A stretch of 64,000 nt of DNA, taken from Elysia chlorotica. Its lineage: Eukaryota; Mollusca; Gastropoda; Plakobranchidae. The translations under genes were made by a program, and so were the position numbers. The notes beneath the pieces were generated by a model. That model was given only the letters and a program-made list of their open reading frames with translations. It was not told the origin of the DNA and ran no database searches. Of the stretch, positions 12,901 through 24,700 are shown one piece after another (position 1 is the first letter of the stretch; each line of letters begins with the position of its first letter). The stretch is taken from the NCBI GenBank assembly GCA_003991915.1, contig RQTK01000079.1, positions 95,604 through 159,603 on the forward strand, written 5' to 3'.

Positions 12901-15900
12901 TGTGTATGAGGTAAGAAGTTTTTGTATCATAGTAATATAAAATCAAGAGCCCTCTTATGTCCATTTGGTCTTCTTACACATTATACATGTTTGATATAGG
13001 AGATGTACTTCCTTTGAAGACAAATAAGCACCTGCTTAGTTTTCCAGGAATATTATTTATTGGTATTGAATATTTTTTTTAATGGCCCTTAACCTTTTTG
13101 ACATGATAACTAGATTCTAAAAGTTAGCTCTACAACTGCTTTTCCTTCAATCTTACATAACCAATGATTATATAATTATGTTAAAAAAACATTTTTCTAA
13201 GTCTCTTTTTCTTAAACTTCTGTAGTTTAAAATTTCAGGATGAAACCTGGAACTCGTTGGGTCGGTGTCAGTATAATGTGACCAGCTGAGACACGAGTCA
13301 TGATCCCTGCCCTGCCCTGTCTTGTGTGTGGCATCACATAAAATTGTCATATATAAGTCTTAGTTAGGACCTGTCCACAATATATCCTTTACAGTGCTGA
13401 GGTTTGATGTTAAACCAACTCAAATCAAAGCTGTTTAAAACTGTGGGCTATTTCAATTTAACATCTTGCTTGTTTGAACCCAGGTACCATCTGGAACTTT
13501 AAAAGGCCAGTTTCAAGGACATTTTGGGATAATCTACAGCCTGAGCTGGTCCAGGAATGACACTCAGCTTCTGTCAGCTTCTAGTGACGGGACTGTCAGG
13601 TACCTGGTGGACCCTATTTTGCTCAATATTGTAAAGCCCAGCAATACACATGTTTCTTCATTTGTAAAGAGTTGCACTCCTAGAAACACATAATTTTATT
13701 TCCTCCTCAAAGAAGCCTCTGCTTTTTCTCATGACTAGATGGGGAAGTTAATATGTGAGAGCTTAAAGTTTTATTCTTCAGAATAGATACAAAATGTTAT
13801 AACAATGCATTAGTTTTCAAGAAAGTTTCACTCGGTAAATCTTTTTTTTTCAAATTCTTTATCTAGTTCATTTTCTCTCCTCACATCTTTATCATTTTCT
13901 CTTCTCTATTTATCTGTTTTGCTAGCTTTTATGCCTTTGTTTTTTTCAGAGTATGGAGCACACACAAGTATGGTGAGAGTCAGCAACGATTGCTTCCCCA
14001 CCCAGGGTTTGTGTACACAGCAGAGTTCCACCCTCGTGTGGACAGCATTGTGGTCTCAGGGGGCTATGATGAGGTCCTCCGTGTTTGGGATATTAGCATG
14101 CCTGACGATGTCAATGTGGTATGTCTTGTTTCTATAATACATATGCAGTGAAACAAAAGTATAGTTGGTTGCATACTCTGATATAGCATATGGGAACCAA
14201 GAGTTAGAATCCTTTTTTTGTGTAATGAAAAATTAAGATTGGGTGTCTTTTGATGCTTTTCGCATTATAGCTTCATTCTTACATGGTGAATTACAATTTA
14301 TGAAATTCATTTGTGATCTAGGGTGCTAGCGCTGGCTATGTATATTTTTTTCATATTCAGAATCAGTCAAAGCAATCACATTCTCATACAACAAAATAAA
14401 ACACAATCTACAATTTCTTAATTGATTTTACTCATATGTATTCATTCCCTCCTCTAAAAATTTCTAAATTTTTCTTTTTTTCCATCATAATTTGAATCAA
14501 CTGGAGGTGTCTATATTTTACAAATGCAACTTTTGAGATTAGACCTTAAATTTGTTTCTCTGTTATATTGTCACTGGGCAAGCTTTTTTTATAAGCATAT
14601 CAATGTGTTTGTAAGATCAGTATCTGATGTTGAAATTAAAAGTCACTGATTTCTTTTAATGAAATAAAGAAAAGCAGTAGTGGAAATTGTACTTCTAATA
14701 GAGGAAAACTCATGTTTTTTAATCTCAGAAAATGTGAAAAGCCATTCTACTTTGAACATAGTCACACAAAAGAAGAATAAATGAAAACTATTTTACTTCG
14801 CATTGCCTTATTTTACATTTTAAACCTCACTCATACACTGTTAAAATAATATTTTTCATCAATTCTGTTTTCAGCTTCAGCAAGAGATGGAAGAGCATCA
14901 TGGTCACATCAATTCAATTTGCTTTGACACAGATGATGGTCAAAAGATGTATTCTGCAGACAGTGTGGGAACCATCCTAATATGGAATGTTTATGTCACT
15001 GAACAACCCTCACGCAAACGTAAGTTCAACTTCAAATCTATGCAATCTATGGAAGACAATTTTTTGTAACAACACAGGTCTTCTTATATTTGTATCAGCT
15101 TATGAGTAAGTCATAGCTGATAGACAAAGACAACTTAGATATATGCTGGTTTCCCTTGTCTTGTTCTAAACTAACATAGTGGTTTGTGAGGCATGTCAAA
15201 GAGCCATCCTAAACATTTTTAAATTTCTATCTTTAAAGGATTTTGTCTAGCTACTTGCTAAAGCTAATTTTTGGGCGAGATAGTCTTTATTTAGATTCAA
15301 GGCCTAGGTACTCAAATATATTTAATGGATTTAGTACAATAACAAATCACTGTAAATTGTATTTTTCAACCCATTCTGTAAGCCAGTCAATCAGATCAAA
15401 TGCATCACTTTTTTTCTATTCCCTTTTTTTTTCCATTATTCAAAATTTTGAGTGCTACAAATGTAACCTAATGTGTGTAAAGAAGATCCTAGATTATCTT
15501 TCTTTCTCTTACTTCAGACTTTGTTCGGGACTGGACTAAATTTCATGAGATAAAAGACCCTGACCTGAGAGATACTCCTATAAATTTCATTAAAATGCAT
15601 CCCAGTGGTCGGCGTCTTTTAGTGCATGCGAGGAACAATGCCATTCTCATGTTTGATCTCAGAGTGTAAGTAAAGAAATTCTAATACCCAGTTTTAACTT
15701 GTGATGGATGAATTTCTTGTTTGCCTTTATTGTGCAAATCAAAACTCCTCTTTCATGATCTTAGATCATACAGCAAGATTTTATCAAATATCTATTTTAA
15801 AGTGTGAAAAAGGGCTATCTCCTCTTTGGTTTTAAGTTAAAGGATAACTTTCACACTCTCATGTTTCATCTGTGACAATAAATTTCATCATCTTTTGTTG

Positions 15901-18635
15901 TGTTTAAATGTCTGATTTTTAATTTTCATATTAGATAAAAAAAGAATTTATCATGATTCATCCCCCCAAAAAGTATAATGAGCCCCGTCATGGCCATTCC
16001 TGTTCCAGGTAATATTGATGAGGGCTCAAAGTAAAATGAAAACAGATGTTGCCCCACAACAGTGTGACTTTGACGAGGGAAAAGGGCAACAAATGACATC
16101 TATATGCTAAGAACAACATGTGATAGGGCACCAGAGAAATCTGATTTATTGATGGTAAAAAGCGTTCTATAAAATGAGACATGAAAGCATTATGCAATTG
16201 CTAGAGAGCGTAACCATAGAAGGGAAGGATAAAAAATATGTGTTGGGAACAAACAGCTGCAGTTTGATTAAAAAAATGAAATAAGCAATTATCAGCCAAT
16301 AAAATAATGCCTGTTGTTTATTCATATGTGCAATTTATGCTCACAGGCAAAGAGTTATGCAAAAGTATTTTGGAGCAGAAAACCTAAAGGAGAAAATATG
16401 CAGTACAATCACACCCTGTGGCAGTTTTGTCTTTTCTGGGAGTGAAGATGGAAAAGTCTACGCTTGGAATACAGACACAGGTTAGTTTTAGGAATTCAAT
16501 TATTTTAAATCTAACGGGTGTAGTTATAAACATGCCCTAAAAACTTACTAAGTTTCAAAGGTCATTTAAAAAAATTACGCCGAATCTAATTAATTTTTAA
16601 TGCTTTTTTTTGGATAATCAATAGTGAAGTATTGAGTTTTACTAATACTTGGTTTCGAGCATCTTTTTGAGCATAACCAGTGAACATAAAAACCATGATA
16701 ACTGTTGCAAAGTATGTTTTGGGCTATCACATTTAGAATTAATCTGTGTTTTTTGTTTTTTTTGAGGTTGAAGATTCTGATCTTTCTGTCATACATCGCA
16801 GGTGACCAGGTGGCAATGTACAGTCAGCTTAACTACCAGATGCCTGTAACAGATGTTCACTATCATCCTCGAGATCACATGATTGCTATGTGCTCCCTGG
16901 GCGACAACCACCCTGTCTATGTGTATAAGTATGATCCCCTCAGTAAGTCAGAGAAATGGTTGATGTATGACTGAGTAGGTTGTTGATTTGTTTCTTATAT
17001 TGAAGCAAAATTTGGAAAAGGTTACATACAGTGTAGCTGCTCAAGGGAAAGAGGACTAAGAAAGCAAAAAGTTATTTACCATTTTCATCTTTTTCATGTC
17101 TCTTATTCTTGCACCATTCCACACAGCTGCTTTATGTTATGCAATATTTTGAATGTGACATACACAAATACTTCAAATGGCCTTTTTGAATAGAGACATG
17201 AACCCTGAATGCTTCAATGACTTAGCAGTACAATCGCTTTTTTGATAGAATCCATGTCTCTTTTTGTCACATCCTGGATAAAATATCAATCCAAGAACTC
17301 TCATATCTGAAGGAAATATGAGACAGGCACTACTTGTTTTACCCAGATAAATCATTCGCCATAATTTTCTTGCTCATTTAATGAAACCTTATTAGTTAAG
17401 CTAAGTAACCATCTTTACCAATCAACTTTAACTGTATTCACTCATCTCTCTGACTTTGTCTGTGACTGTGATTTTGACGGTGAAAGAAGGTCAAGTCAAC
17501 CTCTTCATTCCCTTGCAAAGAAATCAAACATTCATGCATTGCTTTAAAGGCTTCAATAAGAATTGAATGGTAGGTATAGGCATAAAAACAGGGAAACTGA
17601 TAGACTGATATGACTAAAGGTTGTTAAAGGATAACGGATACAAATTATAATAAACAGAAATTTTTTTGTTATCCCTCTGCAGTTGCTCAGGTAGATGCAT
17701 CCTCCCCTCGTCCCATGTCGCCCGTGGAGACCACAAATGTTGAGGACTTGGAAACAACTAGAGCAAGGTGAGAATGAGTCCCAAGAGATTCTATACACAT
17801 ATTGATTAAAGAAATTATTTCGTACCTGTATTCGGCTCCCCAAGTAATAAAATTGGAACACATTAATTGGTGGAAGCATATCACAACCGTACTGCCCCCA
17901 ACATCTGACAGACCTGCCAATTTTATGCTGTCGGCAAGAAATTTCCTGCTCACTCGTCAAGATTCCTGTTTCCAGCCAAGTCATCAAAAATCACCTCACG
18001 TTAACAAAAATATTTTTTTTTGGGTCGCACAAAGAAAAAAAAAAACCCATCTTGTTCTGAAGTGGCCATAGACACTCAAACCATAATTGATTTGTTGGTA
18101 TCAACTTTCTTGATACAATTTTAGTGACCAACTACATCACTAACTTAGTTGTAAATCTATGGGAGCTCGATCTGGGCCTAATCCGAATAAGAACAGTCAG
18201 GCCTGTATTTCTGATCTAAATTGATACGTATCGATTTTTATCGCCAATCTCATTTACCAATTTTTCAAAACATAGTGTGTGTGTTTCGTTTTTGTTTTGT
18301 TTTTTAGAGTCCTTTGATTTTGTTTGTTTGACTTTTAGTCTGATGAAGCCATTAAAGGCGAAACGTCTACATCTATTTCTCTAACTCTAGTTGTATTTGA
18401 TTTATTGTGTCCCTCAGTTGCTAAGTTGTGCATATTTCTCTCTGTATTATTATATTACTCCTATTACTTGCGCACATGCATCTACTGTTAGGTCCTTAGC
18501 AACTGAGTAGGTGTACTCTTAAGTGTTGTGCTGTTGATTCCCTTTTTGGACATATTTCTATACTACTACTACTGCTGCTGTTGCTGCTGCTACTACTTCT
18601 TCTTCTTCTTCTACTGCTCCTGCTGCTGCTGCTAT

Positions 18636-18684
<49 letters not shown>

Positions 18685-18689
18685 GCTGC

Positions 18690-18720
<31 letters not shown>

Positions 18721-21700
18721 ACTACTACTACTACTAGAAATTAATGACTAAAATAATGATGATTCTTCACTGCTTGCAGGCTTCAGATTCAGAAACCCCT
18801 GTTTTGTGTCTTGTATGTGTCTTTGTGTTGTCTATAATCTGTGCATTGTTTCTATTGATTTTTTTTTTACATTGAGAATGTTTGTATTTGTAGGTCTGCA
18901 TATGGCTATTCATGGAGACTATGTTATTAGGTGCTTAGATCTTTTATTAAAAAATGACATTTTAGTAAATTACAACTTTACATTTGAATGAAAAATCGAA
19001 TTTTTGAATTTTTACATACAATTAATTCACACGATGCAAATGCAATTCTGCACTCCGCATGGTGCACATTTTTCCTTCCGATATATCTTATTTCCCTCTT
19101 TGGTGTTCAAAAAGTCCCTCTGTGGTCTTTGGGCGGGTTGGCAGGTCTGATTTGATAATCAGATCTGAGATTTGGAGAGGTTTTGCTAGTAGAACAATGT
19201 CTTCAACATAAGAATCCAGTATTAGAGGTGACTTTATATTCTTAATGTAGATATTATGTGTCTAGAGAATAGGAACTTGTCCCTAAGCTTTTTTTAAGGA
19301 ATCGTTGCAGTTTTTTCCAGATGTGCTCAAGAATTTAAAAAAATTATGATATGATTGCTTGAAAATAGTTTTGTTTCATTGATCTACATACAAATTTCTA
19401 GAAATACGGTGAACACAAGTCATTGCTGTTTTGTCTTGGCATAGAAAAAGATATTTATAAAAAAAAATATGACCATAGTGATAATATTTATCAAATCTTT
19501 GGCTGGATGATGATTAATTATGAATTTGTCCGGATATAGTGCATTTAACAACTTTGATTCTATTGAAATAACAGAGATGACATCCAGTCATTAAAAATTA
19601 TGCCTCCTTTTATGATAAAGGAAAGCTATGGGAAGCTTTAATGCAGTACTGTTTTGTTTGTTTTTTCCTGCGGGAGTGGAAATGATAATTTTTGTCACAT
19701 TCATACCACTTTTTTCATATTTCTTTTTTTCCTTTAAAAATTATGTACGGTTTGTATTCTACTGTGGAAAGTTGAAAAGAAAAACAAGAACCAACCTCTT
19801 AAAATGACTTTCTTTTACAGTGCCTTAAAAGAAATGGATCTGATGCTTGCCAGGTCCAAAGTTTTATCTAAGGACGATTTTGAGGTGCAGAAGAAAGCCA
19901 GGCTCCAGAGAGTGATGAAGACACTGGATAATGCCACAGTGAGTCTATAATTAAGGATTTCAAAAACCTTGTCTGTTTTCTGATATGTGACTTTGGTTCA
20001 AATGGTTGTCATAACCCTGATAAGATAGTCTGGTTGCTGAGGATTAGATATTAATCATCCATTAAAACAAAACAATAATGTAATATGTAAACTAAAATTA
20101 TACATTAGGAAGGAAGTTTTGTGAAAACTATTGACGGCAGTTTATGAATTTATGGACTTTATCCGAAATCTACAAATATGGCTGCTCAAATACACCTCGC
20201 CCTGGAAACTGTCCAAATAACCTATACCCTAAATCTTATGAAACTATGAGGTGAAGATTTAAAATAACTCACTTTAAAAAAAAAAAAATCTTTTTCTACC
20301 ACAGATGCAGATGACCCAAATGCCCGGGATGGTTGTGCCTGATGCACTGGTCAGTCCTAGAATGGACACTATTGGTCGGTCAGGTGTCCAGTCAACCTGG
20401 AAGATGCAGCAGACCTTTGACAATGGCTATTCTCTGACCCCAAGAGCCCTTGTAAGACCTTTGGACTACATCCATGAGGATATAAAATAACTGATTTCTG
20501 ACAATTTATGGAAACCTCTCACTATGTATATTGGAACTGTGAATTTTAACTATATGAATAATTAGAAAAACTTGTTTTCTTTCTTATTTTCAGTTTTCTT
20601 GCCATATTAATTATTTATGAAATCAACTATATTATTTAGGTTTTAGAGATGGGCTTTATAAGACCTTTTTGATTTTCTTTATTGATTATCTTTATTACCA
20701 AACCAAAAAATCAACAAATTTTGTCAGATGTGTTGAAAACACCAACAAAAAGCAATCTTATTTTCTAACTTCCTGCAAATTGAAAACACCAACAAAAAGC
20801 AATCTTATTTTCTAACTTCCTGCAAATTTTTTTAATATAAAATGTTTAAAATGAATTTTAAAGCATTTTTTTTAAAGAAAATTGTTCTTTTTTTTTGTTA
20901 TTGTTTTAAAAAATATCTTTTTTTTTTTTTTCAATTAATTAAAAAAAATTCTCAATAGAAACGCATCTATTATATATTTATAGGCTGTTGGAAAATTTTT
21001 CTCTTTTTTATTACTTTAAAAAGTTGGAAATATTTTGGTTTCTTAGCCCCTTCCACAGTCTCTCTCAGGATCATGTTTCTGATCATCACCTACAATAGTA
21101 TTGTGAAACATGTTTCTAGTATGTTTATATTAATTTTTCTAGACTCTTAAATTCATACCACATCGATATCACAATGACTGTTTCTTTTTTAAATATCTTC
21201 TCCGTGGCAGGGTATTCCCCCAGGTGTTTTGTCTCCGCATGCTCCTGCCGGCAGTGGCAGTTTGCTCTCCTCACAAATACAAGCCCACAGAGGCTACATG
21301 AAAGGGTCAGACGGCGACTGGAGGCCAGGCTTCTCTGAATGTAAGTTCCAAATGACACAGTGGTACTTTAACAGCAGGAAATAAGTATAATTATATACTC
21401 TTTTGTTGTTCATTCCACACTTATTCATTATTTGATCTAGGAGGGAAGAGCTCACCTAGTTTACATTAATTTTATAGGTTCACTAGCAAAATGCTCATGA
21501 CTGTAAGTCCCAATAATTATAAAGTCTGACAATTTTATACATACTGCTATGTATATACGGATCTTGAGTAAAGATATCAGGACTCCTGTCACATGATACA
21601 GAAATGGATGGAAATACTGGCCTTTTATTTTGACTTTTTGTTTTGTTTGAGTTACATGTTTTCATGTGCAACTGAAACCATTAAATTTTGTTTTCATATC

Positions 21701-24700
21701 TATTTTATACTTTTAATTTCAGCTGGACAAAATTCCATGTTTTTCATGAAAATTTACCCAGTAGTGAAGCATTACATATTAATTAAAATGTACAAAATAA
21801 TTTTTATATAAATTTTTATATATTAATTTTTGTGTTATTTTTAAGTTTTATGTCATAGCTGCTAAGTTTCCTTCTTCTGTTGTAAGGTTTGGTTGATTGT
21901 TTTTCTAAAAACTTAAAAACCCTGAAGGTTGTAAAGTATATTGGTGGGACTGCTCAGATAACATATTTAAATTAAATTATACAGATTCTTTTTTTACATC
22001 ACATGGACGTTCCTCTCTTTTTTAGAATCATATTTCAACTACACAATGAAAAAAAAAACTGACTATTCTCAATCATTTAAATAACAAATTTGGTAAATGT
22101 ATAGGTCTTGTCTCGTTATAGTAAAATCAAAATTGGAAAAAAAAAATTAAACGGAGCTTTGTTTGTTTTTTTTTTCCACAAAAATTCCAATATAGTGGAA
22201 AACAACAAAATTCAGTCTTTGCGTTGGGGAAAAGTGATGCTGTTTCATCAAAGCAGTTAAATAGTAATCTTTCTGCCACACCTTGTTGTAATTAGTGTGT
22301 ATATTTTAATTTCAATGCCATTGTATTTTAATATTCATACCTACTTTCTCCTTTGACATAAGAAAGCATGAGATATATGAAAAGCTCAAAATTTTCATTA
22401 TTTGTTTTTCTTTGTTTGTCTGTGGGGTTTTGCAGTGGGCAGACAAGGGGCACGCAGTCAGAGTCCCACCTACTATGGCAGGCCACCGCAGCTTTCCCTC
22501 AGCACTGTGAGTGCAAGTTTTTGATTTTGTAGTACTAACTTCTTCTCTGGAAACCTGTTAATTGGATGATACACTACAATAAAAGTTTGTATTTAAGAAC
22601 TAAGTTTTGTACGGCTTTCATTATTCTGATGGTTATTTTTTATGTTCTTTCTCTTGAGTATTTTTTAATTAAGGGCAGACAAGGGGCACGCAGTCAGAGT
22701 CCCACCTACTATGGCAGGCCACCACAGCTTTCCCTCAGCACTGTGAGTGCAAGTTTTTGATTTTGTATTATTAACTTCTTCTCTGGAAACCTGTTAATTG
22801 GATGATACACTACAATAAAAGTTTGTATTTAAGAACTAAGTTTTGTACGGCTTTCATTATTCTGATGGTTATTTTTTATGTTCTTTCTCTTGAGTATTTT
22901 TTAATTATTTTTGAGAGATTTTTAATGTTCATATTTATTTCTGTTTTGCGCAAACTGCTTCACTTTGGAAACCCCAGAGTTAGTAGTATTTGACAATGTT
23001 TGTTTTAAGATGATTATTGGAAGGAATTAAAATTTTGCAAGTCTAATTTGTGTTTTGAGTTAAGTTGTTGTATTTGATTTTTAAACTACAAAAAAGGATT
23101 AAAAATCCCTTTGTTCTTAAAACATTTCACTTCTCTTTAGAGCAAAAATAAAGCATTACAGTATTTTTGTATTTTAGTTTAAATATTTTTACATGATTTG
23201 TTTTTTATTGCTTTTGGTGAAATTTTCAGTCCTTGGGAAAGCCACAGTTTACCTTTGAACCTCCAGCAGGAAAAGCTGTGAAGCACAAACAAGTAGGTTT
23301 CTCTTGCTCTAGCTCTTGCCTCTCCTTTTGCATGACTTCAACTACGTGTATTCTGTTTCATTTTGAATTGTATCCCTTGTAACGTAGGCAAACAACAGTT
23401 ACTAAGTTTTTAAGAAGAAATCAAGAGAGTTTGTAGCCTTGTATCTTCGTTCAGCATGTGTTGTGATTTGCCTTCAAAACTATTTTGCTTTTCTAATTGT
23501 TGAAATTGCGGTAGAAAAGTGCTTTGTAGTAAGGCAAGCACATACACTTCAGAAAGAGCCCCATTAAGCCTGAATGTTTTTTTAAATAATAACTTTATGG
23601 AGATAAATATTTTTATAAGCTGGAAAAAAAAGTCATTTCCCTTTGAATACTTGCAGAGATGAGACTTTGAATTAATTGCATGAAGCTTTGTCTGTGAAAA
23701 TACTTTTCCAAAGTTAATAATATTTTATATTTTATGTCTTACTCAGCCGTTGAAATAAGCTGAAGGAAATATTATATGAATATTATTTACAGGAGGTACC
23801 TAATTTTAACCTTAAATATCTCAAGGGTTCTATGGTGAGACATATAGCGATATAAATATAACAGTCCATTATAATAAATTTGAATTTGATTTGGACAACA
23901 TATTTCTTGTATTGAGCTATACTGCGAAAGACTTTTCTTGACTGTCCCATTGTCTTTTGTAAATATTTCTCTTGTTAATGTATGAGGAGTATAGGCCTAG
24001 ATGTAAAATTTGTTGCTGTTTAATTCTTTAGAATTGCTTTATTACTTTAAGATTACTACTTTAACAAAAGAAAAGAATAACAAATTTTATGCAGGCATGA
24101 TGTAAATAAAAAAAAATAAAGCAAACTCGTTTTTCAATTATTTTTAAAACAATTCTCTTGTAATTCAAGGTCCGTGCCATCTATGACTACCGTGCACAGC
24201 GGTCAGATGAGTTGACACTTTATAAAGGAGACATTGTAAAGATTCTGTACAAAGACTCAGACAGCTGGTGGATGGGAGAACTTCTCGATGGATCCCAGGG
24301 TTTCATACCGGCTAACTACGTCACAGAGTCTGGTGTGTCTACTTTGTAGTTTTCTTTTACTTTTTTTTACGTACCCCTTTATACTTTTACAACATGGTTG
24401 ACCATACAGATTTATTTAAATTTCAATACAAAAAAAAGTTGCCTTGATTCTACTCAGACCCAAGTTCTTAATCATGTGTTTTTATATAAATTTCTGTTCA
24501 AGTTAGAAGTCAACAAAAAAGTTCTAGCTGAAAGATAACAAAATAATTTTATGGGATGGCCTTTTCATTTTTGTAGCATACACTTTTTTTTTTTTAGGAT
24601 TGTTCCACCCAGAAAGAATGTTTTTATTCTATCATTTCTAATTCTACCAAAATGTAGATAGAACCCTTTAAATGTAACATCACAAAAACTGCGGAGGCTT

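Noticed and set aside
17553..17987. 144-codon minus-strand frame
   Set aside because: Overlaps an AHI1 exon on the opposite strand and has no recognisable domain.
17880..19160. Possible terminal inverted repeats sharing cagacctgccaa
   Set aside because: Only about 12 bases match, and flanks show no target-site duplication; too little to call an element.
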